Shown in pieces: positions 12,301-23,700 of a stretch of 64,000 bases of DNA. The notes below the pieces were generated by a model. That model was not told the origin of the DNA, made no database searches, and saw only the letters and a list, made by a program, of their open reading frames with translations. A program made the position numbers and the translations under genes. Position 1 is the stretch's first letter; every line of letters starts with the position of its first letter. This DNA comes from Megalobrama amblycephala (taxonomy: Eukaryota > Chordata > Actinopteri > Cypriniformes > Xenocyprididae): positions 5,369,882 through 5,433,881 of the forward strand of contig NC_063066.1 in the NCBI RefSeq assembly GCF_018812025.1, given 5' to 3'.

Positions 12301-14396
12301 GATTCGACACAAAAGATTCATAACGCTACGAAGCTTCCTGAAGCAGTGTTTTGAAATCATCCATCACTATTTAAGTAATTTTGTTTTTTTGGTGCACCAA
12401 AAATATTCTTGTCACTTTATAATATTAATATTGAACCACTGTACTCACATGAACTGATTTAAATATGTTTTTAGTACATTAATGGATCTTGAGAGAGGAA
12501 ATGTCATTGCTCCCTATGCAGGCCTCACGGAGCCATCGGATTTCATCAAAAATATCTTAATTTGCGTTCTGAAGATTAACAAAGGTCTTACGGGTGTGGA
12601 ACGACATGAGGGTGAGTAATAAATGACAGAATTTTCATTTTTGGGTGAACTAACCCTTTAAAACATTAAAAAAAAAAAAATAATATAGTATATATATATA
12701 TTCAAAAATAAATAAATAAATTATATAGAGCATAGTGCTATTGTGAAATCAAACACCGCATTTCTATTAAATATATATATGCTGCGGGTTTTAGATTGAA
12801 GCATCAAAAATTACTGTTATTTTCGTTCCCGTGAGTACTAAAATTATGACTATCGATTTGCATATTCACCTTTTCCATTTTGCAGGTCTTTAGAAATGTC
12901 TTCACTTCACACATCCTCACATATACAATAGTTTACGTCTGCTTTGGCAGACATTCAAAGACAAGTTCAGTTATTCCCCCCGAGGTCTTGTTAATTGTTA
13001 ATCATCTGATAACACATCTGTGAAGAAATCTTCATACCTCAGGTGCCAGAACAAACGTCTGCATGAACTTCCTCATGGGCTGCATGTTGTTGGACAGCTC
13101 CCCCAACACTTGCACCACCACTCCCTCGTTCAGGGTGGCATGGGCATCGACATGCCTGATCTTAGTGTGACAATCACGGAAGCTGAGAGCCATCACCTTC
13201 TTATGGATTTCCTGTTCAAAAAAGAATGACATTGAGCTACTACACTGAATCAACCTTTAAAAAAAAAAAAAAAAAAATTCATAACACTCGTTTTAAAAAA
13301 AACTCACAGACTGCCCATAGACTGCTTCCGCTGGTTTGCCGTTATTATCCAGACCACCGTGTACATAAGAGGAGTTCTTGCCATAAAACCTGAGAAATAA
13401 GAACAAAAGCAACACGTTTAGCTTTACTTTTTAAACATTTAAAGGGTTAGTTCACCCAAAAATGAAAATTCTGTCATTTATTACTCACCCTCATGTCGTT
13501 CCACACCCGCAAGACCTTCGTTCATCTTCAGAACACAAATTAAGATATTTTAGTTTTCAATCCGATGGCTCAGTGAGGCCTGCATAGCCAGCAATGACAT
13601 TTCCTCTCTCAAGATCCATAAAGGTACTAAAAACATATTTAAATCAGTTCATGTGAGTACAGTGGTTCAATATTAATATTATAAAGTGACAAGAATATTT
13701 TTCAAAAAAAAATAAAAAAAATATAACGACTTATTTAGTGATGGCCGATTTCAAAACACTGCTTCATTAAGCTTCCGAGCGTTACGAATCTTGTGTCGAA
13801 TCATGATTCGGATCGCGTGTCAAACTGCCAACGGCTGAAATCACGTGACTTTGGCACTCCGAACAGCAGATTCGATACACTGATTCATTTATGCTCCGAA
13901 GCTTCCTGAAGCAGTGTTTTGAAATTGGCCATCACTAAATACATCATTTTGTTTTGTTTTTTTGCGGACCAAAAATATTCTCGTCACTTTATAATATTAA
14001 TATTGAACCACTGTACTCACATGAACTGATTTAAATATGTTTTTAGTACATTAATGGATCTTGGGAGAGGAAATGACATTGCTCCCTATGCAGGCCTCAC
14101 TGAGCCATTGGATTTCAACTAAAATATCTTAATTTGTGTTCTGAAGATTAACGAAGGTCTTGCGGGAGTGGAACGACATGAGGGTGAGTAATAAATGACA
14201 GAATTTTCATTTTTGGGTGAACTAACCCTTTAACAGTAAGGGATTGTGATCAAATTTATGCAAAGTTCATTTGTCTAACAAAGATCAAATATGATCCTCA
14301 CCTGTGCAGGTAGTCAGGAGCCTGGTTCAGTAGGGTGTAGTACTGTCGGACAAACTCTCGCCCGACAAGCTGGGCACTTGGCTTCTCCATCACCAT
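6397..14396 (-). CDS. g3bp1: G3BP1, stress-granule assembly factor (11 coding exons, 474 aa)
   Basis: RNA-binding scaffold that nucleates stress granules in the cytoplasm. Coding exons in gene order: 14396-14302, 13389-13308, 13211-13038, 10849-10759, 10651-10561, 10007-9797, 9676-9575, 7375-7270, 7028-6900, 6819-6710 and 6630-6397. All junctions are GT/AG and sum to 1425 nt in frame (human protein 466 aa). Residues 1-139 are the NTF2-like dimerisation domain; F15, F33 and F124, which bind FGDF-type partners, are present. Residues 140-270 are acidic and Pro/Glu rich; the serine matching human S149 sits at residue 149. Residues 270-317 form the PxxP region. The RRM is at about 339-412, with RNP2-like LFVGNV and an RNP1-like [10 protein letters not shown]. 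The tail is RG/RGG rich. The start is the first ATG of exon 2, giving MVMEKPS as in other vertebrates. A G3BP2 assignment is unlikely because of the sequence match and the sparc/atox1 synteny. Confidence 0.97.
7460..8211. mobile_element. Long-inverted-repeat TTAA element (AGGGTTAGTTCACCC family), g3bp1 intron 8
   Basis: TTAA then GCATTAGTTCACCCAAAAA at left and TTTTTGGGTGAACAAAACTA at right. Long arms share CTCACCCTCATGTCGTTCCA and its reverse complement. Diverged ends and no ORF. Confidence 0.8.
8918..9478. mobile_element. AGGTGCCCTAGAA-family TTAA element, g3bp1 intron 8
   Basis: TTAA at 8914-8917 and 9479-9482 flank 561 bp with perfect 13-bp inverted ends, AGGTGCCCTAGAA and TTCTAGGGCACCT. 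A small ATAAT repeat lies near the left end. No coding capacity. Confidence 0.92.
12096..12657. mobile_element. AGGGTTAGTTCACCC-family TTAA element, left-truncated, g3bp1 intron 4
   Basis: The left arm begins within CTCACCCTCATGTCGTTCCA. The right end is complete (TTTTTGGGTGAACTAACCCT followed by TTAA). Closely similar to the copy in intron 2. Confidence 0.85.
13443..14229. mobile_element. Complete AGGGTTAGTTCACCC-family TTAA element, g3bp1 intron 2
   Basis: 787 bp flanked by TTAA on both sides (13439-13442, 14230-14233). The terminal inverted repeat AGGGTTAGTTCACCCAAAAA extends into arms of several hundred bp, so the element is largely self-complementary. It encodes no protein. Confidence 0.92.
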
Positions 14397-15466
14397 TTCT
14401 TTGGTCAACTGGTTTCAACTAAATGAACAAAAATGACTCATTAAAATATTTTCACCTCACGTTGTTACAAACCCACATGACTTTCTCCTGATGAACACAA
14501 AAGAAATGTCAGTAACATCAGTAGTGTTCCTCTAGAGAACATGATGGGTAAGTTTGACAATTCATATTTCTGGTTGAACAACTTATTAAACGCTACATAT
14601 GTTGAGCAAAGACAAGGACCGACCCTTCAGTGAAACCGAAACAAATCTCTTTGTTAAGTCGAGATAGAGAAGCAACGAGGCCATTTTAATGTCGATAGTC
14701 GATCGTTTCTATACATTTCTTTTGGGATTAGTCACACCCCATATGAACAGCAGTTGGTTTGGCTGCTCATCATGTAGGGTGGGACATTATTGCCAATGGA
14801 AAACTGAGTCTTAATTAGATGAAGCCATTGTGAAATGGACTCAAGTAGGCCCGAACAAGACACACCGCGTTGCCATCTTGAGCCCGGTTCCTTTATGACC
14901 AAATCAGATCATATTAGAAGACATTTATCTACTCAGACACACACATTATAGGCCAAATGCTTGATTTTCATTCATGAATCGTGCACGTGTCCAGCATTTT
15001 GTCGCATAAGCTTGTATCAGATGAGCATTATCTACAGTAAACGATGATATTGTACATAAATGGAAACTAAATTTAATGTATAAAGCGTGTATTACACTGT
15101 AATAGCTCAGTAAACGCGGGATCGTTCTTTGACGGAAATGTCGGCTGGTGGTGAGGTGAATGTAGCTAAAGCTAATCCTCTCAGCGTCGAGCAACAAAAC
15201 CCACCCAACGGCCTAACCGTGAGTATTACCGCTTAAACTCTCAATTAACACGTATTATTTGAACATCCGAGGTGATTTAATGTGAAAAATGTTGGAATTA
15301 TTGATTTATACTAAATAAATGCGGAACAAAAAGCACATGGCTATTAGCTGCGCACGAGCTATCAGATTCAGCACGCTAACCGGACCAGAAGACAAAAAAA
15401 TCTTAAACGCTTGATTTTTTTTTTTATAATTTAACCATTAAATTCCAAAAAAAAAAAAAAACTTAC

Positions 15467-15595
15467 CGAGAGGGAATCAGTAATGTGTGTTTGGGTTGAA
15501 TCTGAAGTGATTTGAGCGAAGCGCCGGTAGCTGTGAAGCTTTAGCTCAGACACTGGCAGCAGCGCGTGTGGCGAAGTGCCGGTTTCACATTAGCT
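15467..15595 (-). other. g3bp1: g3bp1 exon 1 (5' UTR) and promoter-proximal region
   Basis: A minus-strand splice donor (CTCTCG|GTAAGT) at the low-coordinate edge fixes the 3' end of a non-coding exon. It joins exon 2, whose acceptor lies just above 14418 and which contains the start codon. The upper edge is an estimate. A CCAAT box at about 15638-15642 and moderately CpG-rich sequence lie upstream, and no TATA box is evident. A non-coding first exon is also the mammalian arrangement. Confidence 0.7.
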
Positions 15596-15986
15596 CCTAC
15601 TAAAATCAACGGCCCATCTGATCGCGGAGCCGAACAGCCAATCAGATCGACGCAGTGGATCTGTGCATCCTATCAGCATTCGTTCTCTCGCAAAGCCCTC
15701 CCTAATTAGCATAATCTATGCAGGCTGTTTGAAAACGAGAGTGAAACGAAGGATCAAAGCAAGGTTGTTAGGCCCGCACGGACGTGAGTTGCGCAGCAGC
15801 TGAACTTGTTGATGTTTTGCGCATTTTGTTTGCGAAACTAACGAGTTGCCAGGTGATTTCTGTGCGCATTAGAAACTGTATTCAAGTGAGAAAACATGAT
15901 GGCAGTGATGTATGAAGAAAGAGTGTGTTTAATTTGGGGGATTATTGGGAAGTGAAGAAATGTTGGTCGCTTCAGAAACCAAAATA

Positions 15987-16089
<103 letters not shown>

Positions 16090-17253
16090 CATTATTTTAT
16101 TAGAATTAAACACATTTACCATATTCTTGAAATCAAAATATTTAATAAATAAATAAAATAAAATTGACATGGCTATTTTTTCAAGTATATGCCTATTATA
16201 TATCATAGTAAAATATAAATTTAATTTATGCTGATTAGAAGACACCATGCTATATTAATTTAGCTAGTAAAAATTCACAGTATAATAATATTGCTATACA
16301 AATAGTGAAAAAAAAGTCCGGGCTCAATAGATAATTATATTTGTGAGGTAATTAATGTCGTGAAAATATTTTTACGTCCTATTTATATAGCGAACGTGAA
16401 CCTGACATTTATTAATTAATTAATTAATTTATTTATTTATTGTAACTTGCGATGACTTCAACCCAACAAGATTAACCAATTTTTATATATTCAAATCCAG
16501 ATAATTAAGTAGAGTTTAATATTTGTAAATGTGAATATATTGAGATCGTATATTGTCCATTAGGGGGCGACACGCTTCCCATGCATGCAACAATTTGCGG
16601 TTGAAAACAATATAGGCTACTGGGTTGCTTGTGTTTCCCAAATGCAGTCGTGAGCTAAGAAGATCGTGGAGAAAACTGTTGGCAAGATGCTTTTGGGAAA
16701 CACATTCGTTTGCATTTTAAATGCATAATGTATCTGTCAACTATCATGACTAACAAATCCCACCAAATTACCAACAGCTCTTATTAGTTGAGTGTTTAAC
16801 TGAACATTTTTCATTTTAAGATGGTTAAGAGATGAACCTCACTGACTGTTTTTTGGCATTGTTTGTATTGGATCATGAGGATAAATAAGATTTAATAAGG
16901 TTGATGTGTTCAGTAATCTCTCAAACAAAATATTACAATCATGGCATGAAAAAAAATTCATGCAAATAAATACATTTTGTATTCATCTGTTCAATATGTT
17001 CAGAGGTATTCATCAATGTTGAATGCTTCTTTCACTCAGTATGCATCAACACTGACAAACAGAATAATGTATTAAATATTTATAGTAAACATTGACAAAT
17101 CTAGGTGTAAAAATATTTTCATAAATATCTAATGTGTTAACAAAAGGTACAGACACAGCTGTGAAATCTTATTTCATATTTTTTAAACAAACCTTTTCCT
17201 TCTGACAGTAGAATGTCTTTAAAAGACATGCTTAAATTTCAAGTTTACGCCAA

Positions 17254-17257
<4 letters not shown>

Positions 17258-17291
<34 letters not shown>

Positions 17292-17431
17292 ATATAAATT
17301 AGGGCTGCAATATATGCTGCAGTAATGCTTAAACACTTCTGGTTTTTTCCCAGAAAGAATGTGAAACATTTTCGTATATCGCATTATTTAACAAGGTATA
17401 GCATATTGCATTTTTCTTCAATATTGCACAG

Positions 17432-17471
<40 letters not shown>
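17258..17471. repeat. Two (TA)n tracts flanking a small AGGGCTGCA inverted-repeat element
   Basis: TA runs at 17258-17285 and 17437-17471. The 17301-17436 segment between them starts AGGGCTGCAATATATGC and ends ATATTGCACAGCCCT, an imperfect terminal inverted repeat of the kind seen in hAT-type non-autonomous elements. Confidence 0.6.
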
Positions 17472-17476
<5 letters not shown>

Positions 17477-18068
17477 GTTGTTTTAGGACAGGTTGTTTTA
17501 GGAGTAGTCAGTAGTAGGTCCAATATTAACGAAGGCTGCAGGGCCTTCCACAGAAAGTGATAGAAAAACCCTAATATTTCAAAATGTGGATCAAAATACA
17601 CCATATTGAAATTGTCTGTTTTTTTATCTTATATCGAACATTTGATATAGTTTATAACATTTTATACCATGGTCTGTCTGTATACTCGATTCTGATTGGC
17701 TGGAAGGTGTGCATTAAAACCGTCTAATGCACAGGTTCCAGTCAGTTTAATCACGTTCTATATTAATGTGCTGTTTGTGACGCAGGTTCACAATCGCTCG
17801 CACAAATCAGAGATCATGCTGCGCACACAAAAACATTCAGGAGCACAGAAACTTGTTGTCAACGCTGATATAAAATAACTTCAATAATGAAACACTACAT
17901 TTCTCAGCAACATTGCTGTTTTCGAAGAAATTCAACTCACAGTAGAGAGAGAGAGAGAGAAAGATACAGGTATTCCAGGGGTGCGTCTCAATCAGTTCCC
18001 TAGCTTCTGAGGTCATGAATCAGTATAGTGTACATGAATTCAGGCACTGATAAGGACAGTAACAGATA

Positions 18069-18798
18069 ATTTATTATAGCTTGTCAAATCTGAGCAAAAA
18101 CACGCCGCTTTTGTGTGTGTCCCTTTAAATGCAAATGAGCTGCTGTTCCCGGCCCCCTTTCCAGAAGAGGGCGGAGCTTTAACAGCTCACGCTTCGGTTG
18201 CTCAACAACAACAAAGCTGGAGAATCTCACGCAGCCAAAATGAGGATTGTCAGTAACGGGGTTCAGCCTTACATTGTTCAAACCGGAGTCGACACTGATG
18301 GAGAGACTCAGGAAGAAGTTACAACTTTTAGGACGTTTCTGAATGGTTAGTTGATGAATTTATGTAGTTGCTGTGGAGTTGATTCAACTCATCCACTAGC
18401 ATGTGCGTCATGTTAATCTTTTGTGCAAATCCAGTGTTGAATTGACCCTCGTATGTGAAGCAGTCCGGCGTAAAATGACGGCATGACAACAACACTCTAC
18501 TACAACAACTCTTCCTCTTCTCTAAAGCAGCCCAACATGGCCTTATCCCTTTTGTTGTGTGGTCTTGGGGGCGGGGTTTATGTACATTTTAGGTTTAGTG
18601 ATGTCACTAACCCAGGAAGAAGCTTGTTGTAGTCCCTACCAGCCGTTTGTTGTAGTCCTTAGAGAATTCTTTAAAAGAAAATATCTTCCTTTGCATTGAA
18701 CTTTGAGCGTCGTAACTTTGCAGATGTTGTTTATGCTCAAACAGCAACATTACACACTAACTAAAGTTAAAAAAGTGAAATCATAATCAACCACCCCT
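18069..18798 (+). mobile_element. AGGGG-ended TTAA element, left-truncated, with short ORF
   Basis: Colinear with 53570-54238 from TTTATTATAGCTTGTCAAAT to CACCCCT + TTAA (18799-18802). It carries the same MRIVSNGVQPYI frame near 18240 with few substitutions. The left ~85 bp is missing. Confidence 0.8.
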
Positions 18799-20299
18799 TT
18801 AAAGTGTGGCTATAATATTAAAAAGTTTTAGTTTTTTGGATGGAAACACTAAAATCAGCTCTAAAACAGGCAGTGAGTGATAGCGTATGTCATAATTTTG
18901 ACAGAAAATCAGCTGAAATATTAGGATATTTGTGGTTCACGTTGGGACTTTTTAGGACATGTGTTAGTAATGTTGTGGATTTTGTGATCTCCACCAGCAT
19001 TCTGTTTTTAGGGTTAAGAAGGAGTGGAGAAGAGTGTTTCACCCCTCCCCGGTGCAGAAGTGGGCTGGACTGAGCAGCACAGTGTTCTGGCTGGAGCTCT
19101 GCCATTGTTTGAGATTCCTGACGTGAGTGTCTGGCTGGAAGGGTAAGCATGGTGCCTGGGTAAATCCTGCTCTTTCTTTCTTGCTCTGCTTTCCCATGAC
19201 TGTCTATCCCCACTGAGACCATCGACTCTCTTTCCCATGCTTCATGCAATACATGCAACATACTTGAAACATGTTTGAGTTTGAGCTATAATAGAGCCTG
19301 AATTAATAGTTGTTTAATAATATGAACATAACGATTAAATAGAGTAAAAAAAAAAACACAGACTTATTAAAAACAACTATAACAATTTTCTGGAATAATC
19401 TAAAATGTTTAAGAAAATTCTCTCCACATGAGCTCACTGATATCTATAGTTCTTAGTCTAAATTATTAGAAAACAAATCTATGTGCTTGTTGAAAGGCCT
19501 GTTTGTTTTTGTTGATATTTTTCAGCATTTAACTGTTCAGCAACCGGTTAAGCACTGAGGAAGCCACACCGGCTCGGAGGCTTAAAAATAATCCCGTAAA
19601 TACAGGGTCCTAAAATATATCATTTTAAATGCAAAGGAAATTACATAAACATCCACTCCACCCTCGAGGAAACTACAAACATATGTGTTCCAGATGTTTA
19701 GCCCCACAGTATACAGGGCTCCCGCTGACCATGCATGCACCATTGTTTTCTTTGCACATTTACAGTGTTTATGTAGTCATAATCATATTTACTTCTGTGC
19801 TAAAATGGTCTTGGGTGCCAGAATAAAACAAATGATCTGCAAACATTATGTTTGACAAACTTTTTCATTCTGCCCCTAGCAAACATTAAGGAATAAATGG
19901 GTTATGCAGTTATGAACCTGGGGGAAACGAATCAAGACAAATGGATAAATGCATGCAAAGATTGAGTTTGGAAATTTCAGTAGCTTTTATTTTTGTAAAA
20001 AGATTCATAGTGCTCACATTGTGGCAAATGTATGTGAACATGTTAGAGGGAGAGAAAAAAATAAATCTCATCCTGCGAGATTCTGTCCTCTTGAATTCAA
20101 ATCATATTTCCTTTTATTATTCAGCTTTTAAAACACTCAACATTTGGCCCTGATTTCTGACAGGAAACAATATGCAAATAAAAACATCAGCCTGTAGATG
20201 TTCAGGGCTCAAATTAAAAGACGTTTTCAGATTTAATAAAGAAATCAAAACAATAAATCCACCACCACAGAGTGCAACAAACAAAACTAAAAGTTTATA

Positions 20300-20716
20300 A
20301 AGCAAGCAGAAAGAACATTTATTTGGAAACTTTATTTTGTTTTTGTACATTTCCACCAACTCCAAACTTACAATTCAAGCCCTGATTCTGAGTTAAAAAA
20401 AAAAAAAAAAACATTTGTGGATCCATTTCCAAAGCAAAAAAAAAGTGTTTTTGCAACATACATAGTTCATCATATTTAACTCACTCTTTAATACAGCCTG
20501 TCCAACATTTGTTTTACCAACTTAAAAATGGGCAGTGTTCAATCACTCATTGTGATAGTTACCGTGTGGATTGTGCACTTTTTTTTTAAACATTATGAAT
20601 GTTTAGTGGTATATGCAGGTTGTTAGAAATCGCAATTAGCACCTTTACTTTGATTTTAACTTAAGGGTTAGCACCTCGCCCCAATAGTAACTAGGAAGCG
20701 TCAATGGTAGACGCGC
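20300..20716 (-). other. sparc: sparc 3' UTR
   Basis: AT-rich sequence following the TAA. Two minus-strand AATAAA hexamers, at 20336-20331 and 20323-20318, mark the probable 3' end near 20300. Confidence 0.7.
20318..20336 (-). promoter_or_regulatory. sparc: sparc polyadenylation signals (two AATAAA)
   Basis: Two AATAAA hexamers on the minus strand, 13 bp apart, about 380-400 nt past the sparc stop codon. Confidence 0.6.
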
Positions 20717-23700
20717 TTAGATGACAAGGTCCTTGTCGATGTCCTCTGAAAGCAGAAAACAGCCAAAGTTAGCAAATAAAATGAACTGAACATAAAACTA
20801 AACATGAATTGCATGGTCAGAAACTCACGCTCTTTGATTCCAAAGCAGTTGGCCCACTCCTCGAGAGCGATGTACTTGTCTTGGTCAGCATCGCACTGCT
20901 CGAAGAAGCTGGTGGTGCAGTGCTCCATTGGGATGAGAGGAGCGCGCAGAGGGGCCAGCTCGGTGTGAGACAGGAACCTGATATAATACAATAAACGTGC
21001 TTTTAGATTAATAACGTGACATAATTAATGACATATTAGCTAAAAGGTTCTGTTAGGTAATCGCTTCTGTTACCAAAACACTTAGCTGAACCATCAGTAG
21101 TTATTGTTATTGTAAATTATTTATTTATTTTTTAACATAATATTCTCAGTTAGGATTGGATGTAAAACTAGCTAGAATAGCTTTGAAAATGAGCTAAACA
21201 TACCCGTCAACAGGGTGCTGGTCAAGCTGGCCAAACTGCCAGTGGACGGGGAAGATGTACATGTTGTAGTTCTTTTCAAAGTCCAGGGCCAGAAGGTCCA
21301 GAGAGTGATCACCGGCCTGCAGCCTCTTCTCGTTCTCGTAAATCTTCTTCACCTAAAAACAAAGCGTGAGGTTTGGCATTTCAGAGGTTTTACTACTTGG
21401 CTTTTGACTGTTTAATTATGCACTCAAAAATATTTCGGCCTAAATTTAAGATTTATGCATAAGCACATTCTACATCCCTATACCTTACTAACTATTAATA
21501 AGCAGTAATAAGGGGTTTATTGAGGCAGAAGTCATAGTTAATAGTGAGAACTGAATCCTAAACTAAAGCGTGACCTCATATTTTTCTAATCAGCATAAAT
21601 CTATTAATTGTGAAAATTATTACATTTATTCAATTAAAATGAACATGGTTTAATATGATTAGCTGTGGAGCAAGCAATATTTAGTTAGTTAAAGAGACTG
21701 AAACAAATTGGATTTATTGATGTTAAATATATAAACCTGGTTATTGCATATTTAAAACATTCAGTTTATTAGTACTATTACAAAAATTTTACCTGCTTCT
21801 TATTAATTATCTATGACTGATAAATAGGCATCACATTAAGTTTATTAGTTTAAATCGTGCGCGCGATTTACTATTTCGTTCCCTCGACTTGCTAAATCGT
21901 GCACGTGATTTACTATTTCGCTCCCTTGATTTGCTAAATAGTGCACGCGATTTACTATTTCACTCCCTCGATTTGCTAAATAGTGCACGCGATTTACTAT
22001 TTCACTCCCTCGATTTGCTAAATAGTGCGCGTGATTTACTATTCCGATCCCTCGATTTGCTAAATCGTGCGCGCGATTTACTATTTTGTTCCCTCGATTT
22101 GCTAAATAGTGCGCGTGATTTACTATTTCACTCCCTCGATTTGCTAAATAGTGCGCATGATTTACTATTCCGTTCCCTCGATTTGCTAAATAGTGCGCGC
22201 GATTTACTATTTCGCTCCCTCGATTTGCTAAATAGTGCGCGCGATTTACTATTTCCTTCCCTCGATTTGCTAAATAGTGCGCGCAATTTACTATTTCACT
22301 CCCTTGATTTGCTAAATAGTGCACGCGATTTACTATTTCGCTCCCTTGATTTGTTAAATAGTGCACGCGATTTACTATTTCACTCCCTTGATTTGCTAAA
22401 TAGTGCACGCGATTTACTATTTCACTCCCTCGATTTGCTAAATAGTGCACGCGATTTACTATTTCACTCCCTCGATTTGCTAAATCGTGCGCGCGATTTA
22501 CTATTTCGTTCCCTCGACTTGCTAAATCGTGCACGTGATTTACTATTTCGCTCCCTTGATTTGCTAAATAGTGCACGCGATTTACTATTCCGATCCCTCG
22601 ATTTGCTAAATAGTGCACGCGATTTACTATTTCACTCCCTCGATTTGCTAAATAGTGCACGCGATTTACTATTTCGCTCCCTTGATTTGCTAAATAGTGC
22701 ACGCGATTTACTATTTCGCTCCCTTGATTTGCTAAATAGTGCACGCGATTTACTATTCCGATCCCTCGATTTGCTAAATAGTGCACGCGATTTACTATTT
22801 CACTCCCTCGATTTGCTAAATAGTGCGCATGATTTACTATTCCGTCCCTCGATTTGCTAAATAGTGCGCGCAATGTACTATTTCGCTCCCTCGATTTGCT
22901 AAATAGTGCGCGCGATTTACTATTTCGCTCCCTCGATTTGCTAAATAGTGCGCGCAATTTACTATTTCACTCCCTTGATTTGCTAAATAGTGCACGCGAT
23001 TTACTATTTCGCTCCCTTGATTTGTTAAATAGTGCACGCGATTTACTATTTCACTCCCTTGATTTGCTAAATAGTGCACGCGATTTACTATTTCGCTCCC
23101 TTGATTTGTTAAATAGTGCACGCGATTTACTATTTCACTCCCTTGATTTGCTAAATAGTGCACGTGATTTACTATTTCACTCCCTCGATTTGCTAAATCG
23201 TGCGCGCGATTTACTATTTCGTTCCCTCGACTTGCTAAATCGTGCACGTGATTTACTATTTCGCTCCCTTGATTTGCTAAATAGTGCACGCGATTTACTA
23301 TTTCGCTCCCTTGATTTGTTAAATAGTGCACGCGATTTACTATTTCACTCCCTTGATTTGCTAAATAGTGCACGTGATTTACTATTTCACTCCCTCGATT
23401 TGCTAAATCGTGCGCGCGATTTACTATTTCGTTCCCTCGACTTGCTAAATCGTGCACGTGATTTACTATTTCGCTCCCTTGATTTGCTAAATAGTGCACG
23501 CGATTTACTATTTCGTTCCCTCAATTTGCTAAATCTTGCGCACAATTTAGCCAACTATATATTTCCTGCATGTCACGTGCAAGGCTCCATACATAAATCT
23601 TAAATTTGGGCCTAAATATTTTTTGAATGTATGTGCATATTTTTTTTCTTTTTCCTTCCCTGTTACTGAACTTATCTTCAGTTAAAATTCTATTTACATT

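Larger units (their letters stand above)
16090..20300. other. g3bp1-sparc spacer
   Basis: No gene seen. It holds TA tracts, a small hAT-like element, the truncated AGGGG/TTAA element and otherwise unremarkable sequence. Apart from transposon material, ORFs here are short and overlap on both strands. Confidence 0.5.

Noticed and set aside
18890..19261. Overlapping 123-aa minus and 77-aa plus ORFs as a gene
   Set aside because: No family signature, mutually antisense, no splice context.
21852..23549. CRISPR array
   Set aside because: The units are contiguous, with no unique spacers, and the DNA is vertebrate.
21845..23603. Four long ORFs of 220-370 aa on both strands as a repeat protein gene
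   Set aside because: They follow from a 42-bp tandem unit without stop codons and lie within a sparc intron. No promoter, flanking exons or signal is seen, and a frame break occurs at a 1-bp deletion.
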